This document shows, piece after piece, positions 1 through 11,850 of a stretch of DNA of 64,000 nucleotides (position 1 is the first letter of the stretch; every line of letters begins with the position of its first letter). Made by a program: the position numbers and the translations under genes. Origin of the DNA: Anseranas semipalmata (Eukaryota > Chordata > Aves > Anseriformes > Anseranatidae); assembly GCA_013399115.1 (NCBI GenBank), contig VXAA01006483.1, forward strand, positions 1-64,000, given 5' to 3'. Below the pieces are notes generated by a model. That model was not told where the DNA came from. It did not search any database and saw only the letters and a list, made by a program, of their open reading frames with translations.

Positions 1-25
1 TTTTCCAACCTAAATGATACTGTAA
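1..25 (+). mobile_element. CR1 LINE, last bases of 3' end
   Basis: The first 25 bases read like the extreme 3' end of a plus-strand CR1: a 'ttccaacctaaatgat' block followed by a worn copy of the terminal octamer. The rest of the element would lie upstream of the window. It is too short to assign to a subfamily, and chance similarity is possible. Confidence 0.55.
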
Positions 26-3000
26 AAATGTGGATGCTCTTGTGAGCAGCAGGTATATTTTCACAGTATATATCCTGTTCAGTCAGGGGCCTATTCTCTG
101 AAATAATTTTTGACTGGCAGAAATATCTGGAGAACCCAGTAGTGTTTCATGCAGCTCAGACCAAGGGATTAGTCTCTTGCTCAGATTTTCTTACAAGCTA
201 GCCAAGCTCCCAGCTGGATATACAGATGTAGTTAGCTATCCCTACCAGCTGTGCAGGGAATGCCTAACTCCCTTCTCTGACTAACCCTCCACAGTCCAGG
301 TCCCTTCTTTTTACTCTGGTTGAAATTCAGATTGGAGATGAGTGAATGCATTTCGTTGACCATGCACTGAACACCAAACAGTATACACATTCTTCTGAGA
401 GCAGCACGTTTCTCCTCAATGCAGCTCCTTGAAACAGAAATCACAGTCTTTATTTTGCTAATCAGGAACTTGAGTGCAGACATTTGGGCAGCATGCCAGG
501 GTCCTACATGAAGCTTGCATCAGAGCCAAGATATTTAGTACGGAAGTTGCCTTGGTTTGCAGTTATTTGCATGGTGATGACTTTCTTGAGAGTTAATACA
601 AATGTACAACCTGTGAGCTAGGTCAGAGTTTGAGCTGATAAGAAGATGAAGCCCCCTGGCCCATGTGCTATGTATTTCAGGGAGACTGTTGTAAATGCTT
701 GAGTGATTATTCTGAACAATGTTCTACCATCCATTACTATCCTTATCTCTGCTACTAGTTCTCCTAAAGCTGAGTCACCTATTGTAACTGAAGTGGTTTG
801 TACAAAGTGTCCCATATTTTATATCCTATGCAATAGCATTGGCCCATTTTCTATAACCTTTTGTTAGAGTTTCCTGTATTGCAAACCAAAGCCAAAACCT
901 TCTCAAGTTGTCAAATTAAATATAAATTGGAATGACATAACAACAACAAAAAAAAATTAAGGAAATTATATTTCATTGGATTTCTTAATCTGAAATGGGG
1001 GAAAAATATCACCAACATGATATGATTTTTTTTCCTCAATTTTAAGGGGATCTCTTCTAATGTAATTTTTTAAAAAATTAATGTTTTCAATGCCACTGTA
1101 AGCCAGATCCATGCACTATTTTTAATGTGGTCAAATCATTAGTCTACCAATTTTCTGAACTAAACACATTCTCACAGTGTTTTTTAACTGCAGAAAAATA
1201 TAATTGGACTAACACACTTAAAATGTTTGAAAAGAATCTCAGGTAGCTATTTGAAAAACTTTTTTTTTTTTTACTGGGATTATTATTTTTTATTGTTGGT
1301 AGTAGACTTAATTTTCCTCCTTGGAACAATATCATGTGAATTTTGTAAACAATACAGTTTTCAAGTGTCTTGAGACACCTGCTCAGGCTTTATTTAGGAT
1401 GTAACTGATTTGTGTATCATTTTGAATTCTGCTTGAAGTTTTCTTGCTATAATAATTTCCGTTGAAATAGTTTTGGTTCTCCTGTAGTCTGTGTAGCAAT
1501 AATGTTAAAGATCTGACATCTGCTTCTCCACTTTCTGTTTAGGCTTTATTCTAATACAGTTTATTTCAATGAAAATTTATTGGCAAAGCTAAAGTAATCC
1601 AGTGGAGATTTGCAGGTGATATTAATCTTGCCACACTATAAATATGACTGTTGCACTGCCTACATGAAAGCCAGTCATCTAAGTTCACAGTGTAGTTGGA
1701 GGAGGTCTAATCCATAACACCAATGAAGAGACTGATTCACCTGACCACATTGCTCTTGTTCCTTTTGCTCCTTGATTTCTGTGGGGACTGGAACGTGCCC
1801 TGTTGGTAAGTGAACCCAGACCAATACAGTAGCATACAGGGAGTTACTGTAATCCGATTTCTTCATTCTCACTAAAGCAATGAATCAAAACTACACTTTG
1901 CTGCTTAGCAATGCAGCATTTTCTCAGCAAAAATGGCTGTATGCAAAACTTCCCATAAGGCTAATCCACTGGATTTCTAAAGGAAGTGACTGACAGTGAA
2001 AATGTTCTCTGTCTTCTTTATCATGACTTTAGAGGAAGTAGCGTGGGAGGTTTAGAGTAGATCAAAGATTAAAACTCCAGCTTGCCTGAATCCTGGAAGT
2101 TCTAAGTGCAGAGATATTTCTAAAGGATAAGCACAGTCTCGGTACTTTCCATGAAGTGCACTGAAATCCATCCCTTATTGAAAAAGCCCTCATAAACAAC
2201 CTGCAAATGTGTAATGTGATATGGATGTCAATGTTAAACTTGGGAACAAGCATTCTAATTACTGTAAATGTGGGAGATGAAAAGACAGAATAGACCTAGC
2301 TGAGTTTCAGAGCAACCTGGATATTTTGTGTTCAGTTGTGACTCTTGTTATGCTTGTTGTTTGTAAAATGATTATTTCCTCCACAAGATTTTTTTGATCT
2401 CAGGTTTAGAAATCTAGCTTCATTGTTCAGCTCCTTCTCTACTCTTCCACACTTGTAAGCTATCAGAGCCTTTTAGAAGGGAAAAGAAATGTACCCAGGT
2501 GGAGGAGAAATATAATAATTAACAATGTTACTATAAGTCCCAATGACCATGAAATAGAAAAATCATTTTTCTTATTCTCCTATCCCCAGATCTGTGCTGG
2601 TTGTTGTGGAAAACAACGGGGAAACAGACCCTTAATATCAGACTGAAGCATCATTCCTGTTTTTCTGACAGACATTTAGGCCAAAATAAGAGGAGACAAT
2701 TCAGATCTATGGCTGGTTGGTGCCCTAAGCTTTTTGTTTGTTTGTTTTTGAGTTAAAGTATTCATGCTGTACATATCTAGAAAAGGTGAAAGATTTATAC
2801 CGTCTGATGAGAAAACACAGCATTCAGTGGCTCTGAGGGTGGTCTCTGCTCTTATCTCTGATGGATCAAGCTACCACATTGCTGACAGTGAGAGACACAG
2901 TCATTTCACTTAGGTTTTCAGAATAATACTTCTTTCTTCATTAATTGTTTATAGAGCCTGTATGCCTAGTGTAAGTCTTCTGAAACACCTTGCCAGCTGT

Positions 3001-3939
3001 GGGGAATCTGGATTACCCTGCCAACTCTACTGAGCACTGCAATGCCTAAGCAGAGGACAGAGAGGAGGTAACACTGCTTTTGAAATCACACCAGAAGTGC
3101 AGATATGATGGGTTGGGTGGGGATGGAAGAAAGAGAACCTATCAGGCAAAGGGAGAGCGGTGAAACGTGTTTCTTTTTTGCTTGACAGAATGAGAGCTGA
3201 GAGGAATATTTCTGATAGTAAGTATGAGGTGGAAGGAAGAAATATTTACATGCCTGCCAAGTAAGTTCAACAAATAAATATAAACTGGCAGTGAGTAAAT
3301 TAGGACTAGAAATTAGAATTTTTTCCTCTGAGTAGGGAGGAGATTATTTGAAGAAAAAAAAAAAAAAAGAGACACAGAAATAGGAAACTCAGCTGGTCTG
3401 AAGATGGAGGGTGCTGCCATTTATAGGAAATAAATAACAATCTTGCTTCCCATGGTAGGAGAGGAAAAGACTTGATCTAGGAATACTTTTCACCCCCATG
3501 TTTCCATCATTATTTTTCATTTTCCTTTTTAATACTTCAAATTCACTCAACAATTCACTGGGCAGATTTTTTTCACAGTTTAGAAAATCACAGAAGTGAA
3601 GTTCACATAATTTTATCCATGATCCATGGTATTCCATTCTCTGAATAGGTGTCTGTACTTAAATCGTACAGTAAAAATACAGGTATCACATTCTTGTCCA
3701 TAGATAAGTAACAACTTGTGATATTTCATTGTCATAAATTATCTTTGCTGCTTTAATTTGCTGCATGTGAGGAAAGGAAAGGCAAAATCCTTTCAGCTCT
3801 ACACAAAAAAAAAAATGTGTTCTACTGAAGATAATGTAAGTTGATTCAGTTGATTTAAATGAGACTAAAGTCTCATCAGATGCCTTAAAAGTGCACCTCC
3901 ATTGAAGATGAAATGATTCACTTGATTTCAATGTTATAT
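26..3939. other. Unique AT-rich DNA, no gene seen
   Basis: No exon, RNA gene or recognisable transposon was found. The stretch holds short A and T runs, for example A runs near 945 and 3353-3368, and a short TTTG run near 2733-2749. A short signal-peptide-like frame ending at a consensus splice donor (1723-1811) is discussed as a finding, but it is too weak to annotate as a gene. Confidence 0.6.
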
Positions 3940-3984
3940 GTGTAGAATGTCACGTGTAGAATGTCACATGGGTAGAATGTGACA
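3940..3984 (+). repeat. Three-copy minisatellite, 14-17 bp unit
   Basis: Two exact 14-bp copies of 'gtgtagaatgtcac' lie head to tail (3940-3953 and 3954-3967). A third, diverged copy ends in 'gtgac' (3968-3984). The array stops six bases before the 3' end of a CR1 fragment, so array and insertion point are adjacent. Confidence 0.85.
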
Positions 3985-3989
3985 TTGTA

Positions 3990-4066
3990 CAGAATCACAG
4001 AATCACAGAATTGTTCAGGTTGGAAGAGACCTCCAAGATCACCTAGTCCAACCTCTGACCTACATG
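3990..4066 (-). mobile_element. CR1 LINE 3' fragment
   Basis: This is the reverse complement of the CR1 3' end. Two 'cagaatca' octamer copies come first, then the block that reads 'ggttggaagagacctc' and 'acctagtccaacc' on the plus strand. Only about 75 bp of 3' UTR remains, with no reverse-transcriptase sequence. Such extreme 5' truncation is typical of CR1. The near-identical 3' end at 30822 suggests the same subfamily. Confidence 0.93.
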
Positions 4067-6970
4067 TTTAGCATTGATAATCTAAGGTGTTTGTGTACCA
4101 CTTTGCACCTTGTTATTACTGCCGTACTAGAGCTCAGAAACCATCACATTTGTGAATATAATTCTTACTTGGCTAACTTATAAGTGCAGAGATGTTCTGG
4201 AAAGCTGATAAAACCTATATCTGCTTACTTAGGGTGGAGGACCTTCCTCAAAGATTTCTGTCTCTTCAAAAGGGCTGTTTCCTCCTCTTAAAGATTTTCA
4301 TATCAGAGGCCACTAACCCCTAGATCATTTTGTGATCAAAAGGATGTTTGTTTTTGGAAAATTGAACAGCCTCTGCTGTTCTGGTTTCATGATGTCCAGG
4401 TTCCTGTTTTTTCAGATTGTGGTGCCCCAGAGTCACATTGTGCCTTTTTTCTTGATGAAATATTGTGAGAAATAGAAGAGGTGCATGTATCTAGCAACAT
4501 GGGAAAGAAAAAAGAAAAAAGAAAAGCAACTACTTGAAGCATTTTTGGCATGAGTTTTTCAAGAAGTTTTTCAGAAGGGTAGCCACAGGCTGAAACATTG
4601 CCATATGGAAAGCAGACCATGCCTTCTCTCTTCACTATATTTATAGTTGTAACAAAACACATGTAGGTTAGCAATGAGTTTTCTAAATTCAAGTATGCTA
4701 CTTCCGGATTTATAAGGTTACAGGCATATTAAGATGTATAGGCATGTTGTGTAGGAGTATAAACATATAAGAAAAGAGGAAACAATTAAGAATGGTTAAC
4801 AAAGACACATTTAAAAGCAACTTTAAACCTTATAAAACTTTGAAGCCCAGCTTGCTGCTGCTGAAGGCAGAGAGGGGAGTCTAGGAAAGAACTGAAAAGA
4901 AATTGATAAATTAGGCTAGTTTGGCTAACTAGTTTCAGTCTAGTGGCAGCATACACTGCTTCAGTTGTGATGACTCCAAAACTTTTTGTTATTGTATATA
5001 ATCATTCTATTAACAGTGGACCCTACCAGTAAGAAGAAAATCCCATATGGGTTCTCTGGAAGCAGATTCCTTATAAATGATCTGTTTTGTGCTTATGTCA
5101 TGAGCTGAGAGTGAAGTTACATGGTGCAGTACCACCAGTCGTTCCTCACCCTAGATTTAGTTGAATGGTCCTGCCTCTTAAGGCACCTCTGGCAATTATG
5201 AAGTCCTGGATTTAACTAGTAGATTTAACTAACTTCCTGGCACAAAACTGTTACTTTTTTGAGAAGAGAGAGATGAGAGGAGATGAAGTTTTCTGAAAGT
5301 TTAGCCAATTCAGTTTTCTCTGTGAGTCCAATGAAGGATGGAGTGAGCTCAAAATAAGTACAAAAAGGTAGTCAGATTTTAGTGGAAACAGTAAGAAACA
5401 TTTTTTTTTTCTTTATAATAAAATGTTAAATCAGCTGCAATCAGTTTTTACAGCTTCAGCTGGAAAAAAAAAAAAGTGTCCACTCACCAAACCCATATGC
5501 CCAAACTCTTCTTGTTCTAAATGTCTCAAGACTTTTTAACATGTTTTTACAAAACAGCCCTTGGGCAGTAATCACCACTTTGCCTTCCAGTCTGTAGCAT
5601 CCAGCTTGTGGTGATCAGGTACTTAAACTACAACCAATTCACCTGTGTTTCAGACTACATGGTTCTTTTCCTGCAGCTCCATTGCCCTTCAATAACACGA
5701 ACTATGCTGATTTATCATTCCAAATTGCTTTTCACATTTGCAAGTCAGTCATATAAATGTAGTTTCTTTATCATAGCTATTTTACAGAATGAATACATAT
5801 TTTCAGTGTATTTTTATCATGCACAGTTACACTTACGGTGCTTGCTGGGTAAATAAATGCTAGATCATCTGGAATGCTATTAATACCTGCCAGTAGATAG
5901 CATTACACAGCAAAGTTTATTTTTCCTTAATCTTGGCAGTGATGAGACAGATGGTTCAAGTTTAAGTGATGAGTGAACAGAAGAAAGTAGCATCTCTCCT
6001 TTTTATAGCCACCCACTTCCATTTTCCTGTCTTTCGGATTTTTCTTGAGAGCTTAAAAGGGATCTTTGTACTCTTTACAATGTTTAAGTGTACGCTGACT
6101 TGTTGAAAGACCAAAAGAACATCCATGATCTATCAACCCTAATCTTACACAAGTAGTGTGTTATGGTGTGGGCTTTGTAGTTATTCTCTGAAAGCAGAGT
6201 GATTTCATCACTACCTCAGGGAGATAACAGGCAGCCAGAATAAGATGTTATTACTGTATATCAGTTTATTAATCAGTCACAATGCAAATGTATCACAAAA
6301 GGACAACAACAGAGACCTGCTCAGAATGTGATATCACCAAGAGGTTCTTCAGTATCTTTTTATGCAGTTATTGCTACTATATGATTGAAAGTTAGATAAT
6401 TTTCAGAAGGAAGCTGAAGCTCACTAGCAGTATGCAACCATTATTGGAAAAAAAAAAAAAGAAAGGTAAAAAAGCAACATTTTATGCATAAACAACAGAA
6501 CAAACCCAGGCAATAAAGAATTTCATTGAACATATTCTTTGTAGTGATATCACTCGAGTGTAAGTTCACTGTTCCCTTCAGTCATTGGGGTGTAGCAGTT
6601 TGAAGCACTTAGCTCCCTTTACTGGTAACAAGCTAGAAGTGCAATTTGTGTGCATGATACCTAGTTTTGTTGCAGTATCAGGTTTTAGTTGGCTTTGCAG
6701 ACAGTATGTACTGACTCCTGGCTTCTATTATGATATAGTAGATCTTTTCAATTATTCACCAGCCCCAAGGAAATGTATAGATAGATTCATTTTTTTCTTT
6801 TTCTTTTAATACTCTAGCATAAATATACTAAATGAAATGAATAAGATCAAACCAAAACACAGCTTGATATAAACTCTCATTAGGAGTGTGACATAGAATA
6901 TCAAAAAATTATTCTGTATAAGATAATCAAAATAAGACTGCCTGAGAAAAATAATTCTTTTAACAAGTAC
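4067..6970. other. Unique AT-rich DNA, no gene seen
   Basis: No coding exon, RNA gene or transposon was recognised. Homopolymer runs occur near 5401 (T), 5466 (A) and 6450 (A). A purine-rich run lies at 4500-4526. Confidence 0.55.
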
Positions 6971-6974
6971 TACA

Positions 6975-8400
6975 ACTACTCCCCAACCTAAAAAGATAGC
7001 TCATAACCTAACTGCTTATCAGGAACCTTAAGCAGACCTGAACCCTCACCTGAAGCCTTTCCCTAATCTTGAAAGCTAATACCTAAGCCTCAAAGGTGAG
7101 CTCAGCACCCAGACCTAGCCTGAATGCACACTCCTAAGCAGAAATCCCAATGAGATGACAGATGCCATAACCCCAACCCAAAGTAACCATCCCCTCGCTC
7201 TAAGCCTCAAGTGCTAGAGCCCTTTCCTAACCTCAGCTTACATGTGTTAGGGCCCCAGGAGGTAGAAGAAGGGCAGGGGTTATGAGGTTGTGGACTAAAA
7301 GGCTGGGGAAATGAGTGTCACTGGCAAGAAAAATAGTTTTGTGTCAGGGAATTTCAATGAATGCAATCTTATGCCATTTAAAAATAAACAAAAAAATAAA
7401 AAAAGCCTTTTACTTTCTGACTCTGGTGTTTAAAAACAACAACAAATGAACAAACAAAACCCCAGACACTCAAGGGAAACATCTGAGCTTCTCTCTAGGC
7501 ATCTCTATTCCTCCCTTTCATGTCTCCAGTCCATTCACTTTTTACACTTGGTCCATTTCCTGAGGCAATTTGTGGTGCAGGAGACTGGGGTCAGGTTATT
7601 GCGGTTCCTTTCCTTTTGCTGGTCCTTGTTTCTTACGCACCGCTCCAGCGCAGTTTCCTCCACCAGCTGCAGTCCCTTTAGAGCTGTACCTCCTCCTGAG
7701 TCTCCTCTCTGTCCCTGTCCATGCACCTCCTCATTCCACAATTCTTTGGTGTTTCTCCTGCTTTACTTGCCCACCCTCCTCAGACATTATCTCTTGTTTC
7801 TTCTTCTCCAGCATTTTCTTTCCTTGTCTTCTCTTTCCTTGTCTCTTTGTCTCAGCGTTTATCACCTAACATGTTTTTGCAGACGCTCCAGAAACTCCTC
7901 TGATTCCTTCACTTCTGGTACAGAGTGCATGCATTTTTTCCACAGCAGAGCTGGTATGGTCTGTCTGGCATGGGACAGTTCGTGTCCTCTTCCCACACAG
8001 GTCACCCTTCCCCCATTACCAAATATCCAACCGCTAACCCTCTGCCCCTAACTGAAGTCCCTAATGCAGTCCAGGTGCGCAGGGATGTGGTGGGAGAGGA
8101 GAGGGAGAGGTGAATTAGAGGGCAAGCACTGGGTTGTTCACTGTGGACTGTTTCAGCAGTTGATTGCCCATGAGCTGGAGGCTGGCATGTGAGGAGAGGA
8201 AGGGCAGGAAGGAGCTCAGTGGAGATAAGGAAGACATGAAGAGATGATGTGTCTGGAACAAAGACTGAGAGATCACCTTTGCTAGGCCCTCACTCTAAGC
8301 CCATGCATGATCCGTCAGTACTACCAAAACCCTACCCCTAATCTTTACCCCGCTGCCCTTTTATAATCTATAACCTCAAATCACATATCCAAATCCTGAA
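6975..8400 (+). repeat. CCTAA-rich degenerate tract with pyrimidine-rich core
   Basis: The plus strand is strongly C-rich and repeatedly shows words such as 'ccctaa', 'cctaacc', 'ctaaccct' and 'cccctaa'. They cluster at about 6981-7230, 8030-8065 and 8325-8350. They resemble scattered, decayed vertebrate telomere hexamers (CCCTAA), but no perfect array survives. Between the clusters, about 7480-7870 is a C/T-rich tract on the plus strand. That composition creates overlapping open frames, including the longest in the window at 7446-8051. I read them as non-coding because serine, leucine and phenylalanine runs follow directly from the CT-rich composition and no domain is recognisable. The tract could be an old satellite or an unclassified repeat rather than telomeric DNA. 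Confidence 0.4.
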
Positions 8401-8681
8401 CCACTTACATTTTCCTTTGTTCCTCATGCTAGGTTATGCTTTTGCCATCACATGCAACCATTAACTCAGAATTTTTCTTATTGTTTATTCTGAATGTTTT
8501 TGAAAGTTTTCTTTGTCAGGAAAAAAATATTTTTCCTTAACTACAGAGATAGAAGTGAGATATGATTCAAGTGATAGCACCTGTGGCTTGCACATTCTAG
8601 GTCAAGAGGAACTATTTCACAAAAAAATCATTCTCAGAATACAAGAGGTTGTGAAACCCTACACAGTAAAAGCTAACCAAC

Positions 8682-8704
8682 TTTTTTTTTTGGGGGGGGG
8701 GGGG
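8682..8704 (+). repeat. T10-G13 homopolymer junction
   Basis: Ten T are followed directly by thirteen G and then 'ataaaaaa'. Runs of this type are prone to slippage and sequencing error, so the exact lengths should be treated as uncertain. Confidence 0.9.
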
Positions 8705-8949
8705 ATAAAAAATTTCTCCAAGGAATCTTAGAAGGCAGAAAAATCAAGGCCTTATGTGTGAATCCTTCATGCTGTTATAGACTAGGAAGTCATATAGAGG
8801 TATAAAAGCACCGGAGTATTGAAAAGTTCTGCTTGTCCAGTTATACCAAGTTCTATCATTACAGAGCAGTCATTCTTTCACTGGGGCTATTGGCTACCCG
8901 TGTTTCAAGAAAGCCCAAAGCTGCACAAGCTCTGGAAGATGGCTGAGTA

Positions 8950-9065
8950 TTCTGGGAGATGTACTGCTGCTCCTTCCCTAACTCCTTGCTATATTTCCAC
9001 TCTTTTTTCCATGGATGGAAACAGGATACTGGTCTAGCAGGACCTTTGGTATGAACTATCACAAA
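8950..9065 (+). mobile_element. Possible ancient LINE 3' remnant (L3/CR1-like)
   Basis: The words 'ggaaacaggatactgg' and 'ctagcaggacctttggt' resemble the 3' region of old amniote LINEs of the L3/CR1 group, as I remember them. The copy is very diverged and its 5' limit is a guess. It could also be chance similarity. Confidence 0.3.
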
Positions 9066-9959
9066 CATTTATCTTCTCTTCTGATCTTTTGAAGTGGATA
9101 TATAGGGGATTTTATGGTTCTTATTCCACCAGATTCCAAGCAGTTTGTGGTATCCCAAGCACCTTTACCACCCACAGGCTTTATTCTAGGGCTGATAAAA
9201 ATATTTCAGGATCATATTATGGCTAGCAAATAAGACTGGCAGCCTTAAGTTGAAATCTGATTTGAAATGCAAAGTGCTGGATAATAATCAATTTACAATA
9301 ACTCTGAATTGCTGATATTTTAAATTATATAATACACATGGACTCAACCTTAAGCTAAGCAACAGATTTGAGATAGTGCCTGAATATTTCAGCTTTTCCC
9401 CATGCCCCTTTTTAAGCAAAATCAGAATTTTTCTTTTCCTTACTGAGCTAACCTCTGACTCTTCATTCTTCCCATCTTCCAATATAACCACTAATTAGGC
9501 TTCCTTTTTTTCTCCCTCTAAGCTCCCTCTGTGTATTATCTTAATATTGAGTTTTGCTGGTGGCTAAAGCCTGCATCAGTTAATGTTTTTATATAGCTGA
9601 TCATTTAAATTTGTGTTTCATAGTTCTCCCAACATGAATGCATTGTTTGCATACATAGCACAGACCATTCTTCATAATGTGCATGCCTGACTCTTACAGG
9701 TAAATGCCTAGCTTGGGACGCAACGAACTGGTTGAAAGTTGGGCAGGGAGAGGATTCAGCTCCAGACTTTAGATGCTCCTGTCCTAAACACACACATCCA
9801 GAGTCATTTGATATGCCTTTCAGTATCCCTTCCATCTGCGTTTCCAGAAGAGTGCAGGTCTACCACAGACTGTCATATTTCTCAGATCCACTTGGAGATC
9901 TCAAAGGTCACAGGATACTTACGTTTAGGCAACCACATCAAGCCTGGTGGTAGGAAGAG
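9066..9959. other. Unique DNA, no gene seen
   Basis: No exon, RNA gene or transposon was recognised. Several short open frames overlap on both strands around 9605-9970, without codon structure that I can defend. Confidence 0.5.
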
Positions 9960-10650
9960 CCCCTGGTAGCAATACAAGCCTGCGATTAATGGGTTGGCGA
10001 ACAGCTCAGCAGAAAAGGCCCTGTGAGGTCTGGGGGACAGCCAGCTGAATGTGAGTCACCAGGGGACCCTGGCAGCAAAGATGGCTGACAGCATCCAGGA
10101 ATGAATCAACAGGAGTACAGCCAGCAGGTCCAGGTGAAGGGATTATCCCCTCTTTTTACTCAACACTCTCTAGACCACGTTAATTCAGTTTTGGACTACC
10201 TGCTACAGGAAAGACATCTTTTAGCTGAGGCAAGCTCAGGGGAGGGCCACCAGGATAGCAGGGACTGGAGCACTTGCTCTGTGAGGGCTTGTTCAGCCTG
10301 CAAAAGAGATGTCTGCAGGGTGACCTAGCAGCAACTACCAGAGTCTACGAGGAGGTCAATAGGAGCCAGAGCCAGGCTCTTCATAGTGGCATGTAGTGGG
10401 AGGATGAGATGCAAGTGGTAAACTTGAAAGAGGAGAGTTTCAGACTGAATGTAATAAGAAACTTTTCCCACATAAGGACAGTCAGGCACTGGAACAGGTT
10501 ACCCAGAAAGGTTGTGCTGTCTCCATCCTTGGACATTTTCAAGACTTGTCTCAACCCCTAAGCAACCTCATAGGTTCCCTTGCTTTAAGCAGAAGGTTGA
10601 ACTACAGAGGTCCCTTTCCACCTGAATTATCTTGTGATCCTATGCTTCTG
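9960..10650 (+). mobile_element. CR1 LINE, 3' third of ORF2 plus 3' UTR, degenerate
   Basis: The segment matches the CR1 3' region from the late reverse-transcriptase part to the 3' UTR. Landmarks in order are 'cagcagaaaaggcc' (about 10010), 'ctggcagcaaagatgg' (10069), 'agccaggctcttc' (10369), 'cactggaacaggtta' (10488) and the closing 'cagaggtccctttccacct' (10604), then a worn octamer tail. The reading frame is broken by indels and stops, so this is a dead copy. Its divergence exceeds that of the CR1s at 28.8 and 30.8 kb, suggesting an older insertion. The open frame at 10101-10328 lies inside it and is not a gene. Confidence 0.95.
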
Positions 10651-11003
10651 TTTGAAATTAAGACAGAGATTAGATTTAGTTATTTTCATCTGTGCAGTAG
10701 CTCTCATTGCAGTCTAGTACTAGCTGGGGTGTCTGACCTGGCTTTTAACTTCTTGTTCAGAAGGAAGCAGATCTCCAGCTGCTCCTGGGTCAGATTTGCT
10801 AGTTCCATGTGGTTGTCTTAGATACAGAAGGCATCTAAGGTGACACTAAATGTTGTTTGCAACTGAATCAAATCCCTGATCATCCATTACTACACTGGGA
10901 GCTTAGACATCTACTTACATGTAAACATATGCATAGACATCTGGCTTCAGGTGTTAAAACTCCAAACTGAACCCCAGCTGCAAATTTAAAATCTAACAGT
11001 GCA
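10651..11003. other. Unique or old-repeat DNA, no gene seen
   Basis: This short stretch lies between a CR1 and an LTR. It has words such as 'gacatctacttacatg' and 'aggtgttaaaac' that loosely recall the unclassified repeat seen at 19.5, 36.5 and 41.2 kb. The similarity is too weak to call. Confidence 0.35.
10999..11003. repeat. Target-site duplication, left copy (gtgca)
   Basis: Five bases next to the LTR end. They pair with 'gtaca' at 11851-11855, four of five identical. Confidence 0.55.
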
Positions 11004-11187
11004 TGTGGTGCTTTAACACCAATGGGCAGCTAAGCACCACCGTGCCGCTCTCTCATTCCCCCTCCTCAAAAAGACAGGTGGAGAAAATATGATGAAAAAA
11101 GCTCATGGGTTGAGATAAAGACAGGGAGATCATTCACCATTTACCATCACAAGCAAAACAGACTCGGTGTAAGAGAGATTAATTTAA

Positions 11188-11193
11188 TTTATT
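11188..11193 (-). promoter_or_regulatory. LTR polyadenylation signal AATAAA
   Basis: A canonical hexamer on the minus strand, about 185 bases before the 3' end of the solo LTR. In position it would mark the end of the R region. It is a relic signal and nothing shows that it is used. Confidence 0.5.
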
Positions 11194-11470
11194 GCCTGAT
11201 GGTAACAGACCAGAGCAGTGAGAACTACAAGCAAACTAAAAACACCTTCCCCCATCCACCTTTTTCTACCTCCTCCCCCCAGGTGGTACAGGAGAAAGGG
11301 AATGGGGGTTGTGGTCAGTGCATAAAGCTTCATCTCTGCCGCTCCTTCACCCTCACTCTTTTCCCCTGCTCCACGTGGGGTCCCTCCCACAGGATGCCGT
11401 CCTTCCTGAACTGATCCTGCCTGGGCTTCCCACAGGCTGCAGCTCTTCCAGAACTGCTCCCATATGGGTC

Positions 11471-11702
11471 NNNNNNNNNNNNNNNNNNNNNNNNNNNNNN
11501 NNNNNNNNNNNNNNNNNNNNNNNNNNNNNNNNNNNNNNNNNNNNNNNNNNNNNNNNNNNNNNNNNNNNNNNNNNNNNNNNNNNNNNNNNNNNNNNNNNNN
11601 NNNNNNNNNNNNNNNNNNNNNNNNNNNNNNNNNNNNNNNNNNNNNNNNNNNNNNNNNNNNNNNNNNNNNNNNNNNNNNNNNNNNNNNNNNNNNNNNNNNN
11701 NN
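11471..11702. other. Assembly gap (232 N)
   Basis: A run of N lies inside the GC-rich part of the solo LTR. The sequence on either side ('catatgggtc' and 'tggctcggctctgg') belongs to the same LTR, so the gap is probably missing LTR sequence and not a false join. Confidence 0.97.
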
Positions 11703-11850
11703 TGGCTCGGCTCTGGCCAGCGGCGGGTCCATTTTGGGGCCAGCTTGGAGCTGGCTCTGATCTGACATAGGGCAGCTGCTGGGCTCTGCTCACTGAGGCC
11801 ACCCCTGCAGCCCCCCTGCTACTGAAACCTTGCCATGTAAGCCCAATACA

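Larger units (their letters stand above)
11004..11850 (-). mobile_element. Solo LTR of an avian endogenous retrovirus (ERVL-like), reverse orientation
   Basis: Read on the minus strand, the element begins 'tgtattgggcttacatgg' at 11850 and ends 'ttaaagcaccaca' at 11004, giving the TG...CA ends of an LTR. A polyadenylation signal AATAAA lies at 11193-11188 on the minus strand. A pyrimidine-rich U5-like segment follows, with 'ttatctcaacccatgagc'. The flanks are 'gtgca' (10999-11003) and 'gtaca' (11851-11855), a 5-bp target-site duplication with one mismatch. Five-base duplications fit ERVL-class integration. No gag, pol or env sequence is present, so it is a solo LTR left by recombination. About 232 bases in the GC-rich middle are unsequenced, so the true length is unknown. 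Open frames through this region run across the Ns and are meaningless. Confidence 0.85.

Noticed and set aside
618..815. 65-codon minus frame that looked protein-like
   Set aside because: No family recognised, short, and no splice or promoter context.
3189..3217. 29-base micro-exon between a good acceptor (tttcttttttgcttgacag) and GTAAGT
   Set aside because: Joined to the 1723-1805 frame it gives an immediate stop, and nothing else supports it.
7446..8051. Longest open frame (201 codons), plus strand
   Set aside because: It lies in a C/T-rich tract that is open in several frames and on the opposite strand. Runs of S, L, F and C follow from the composition, and there is no recognisable domain.
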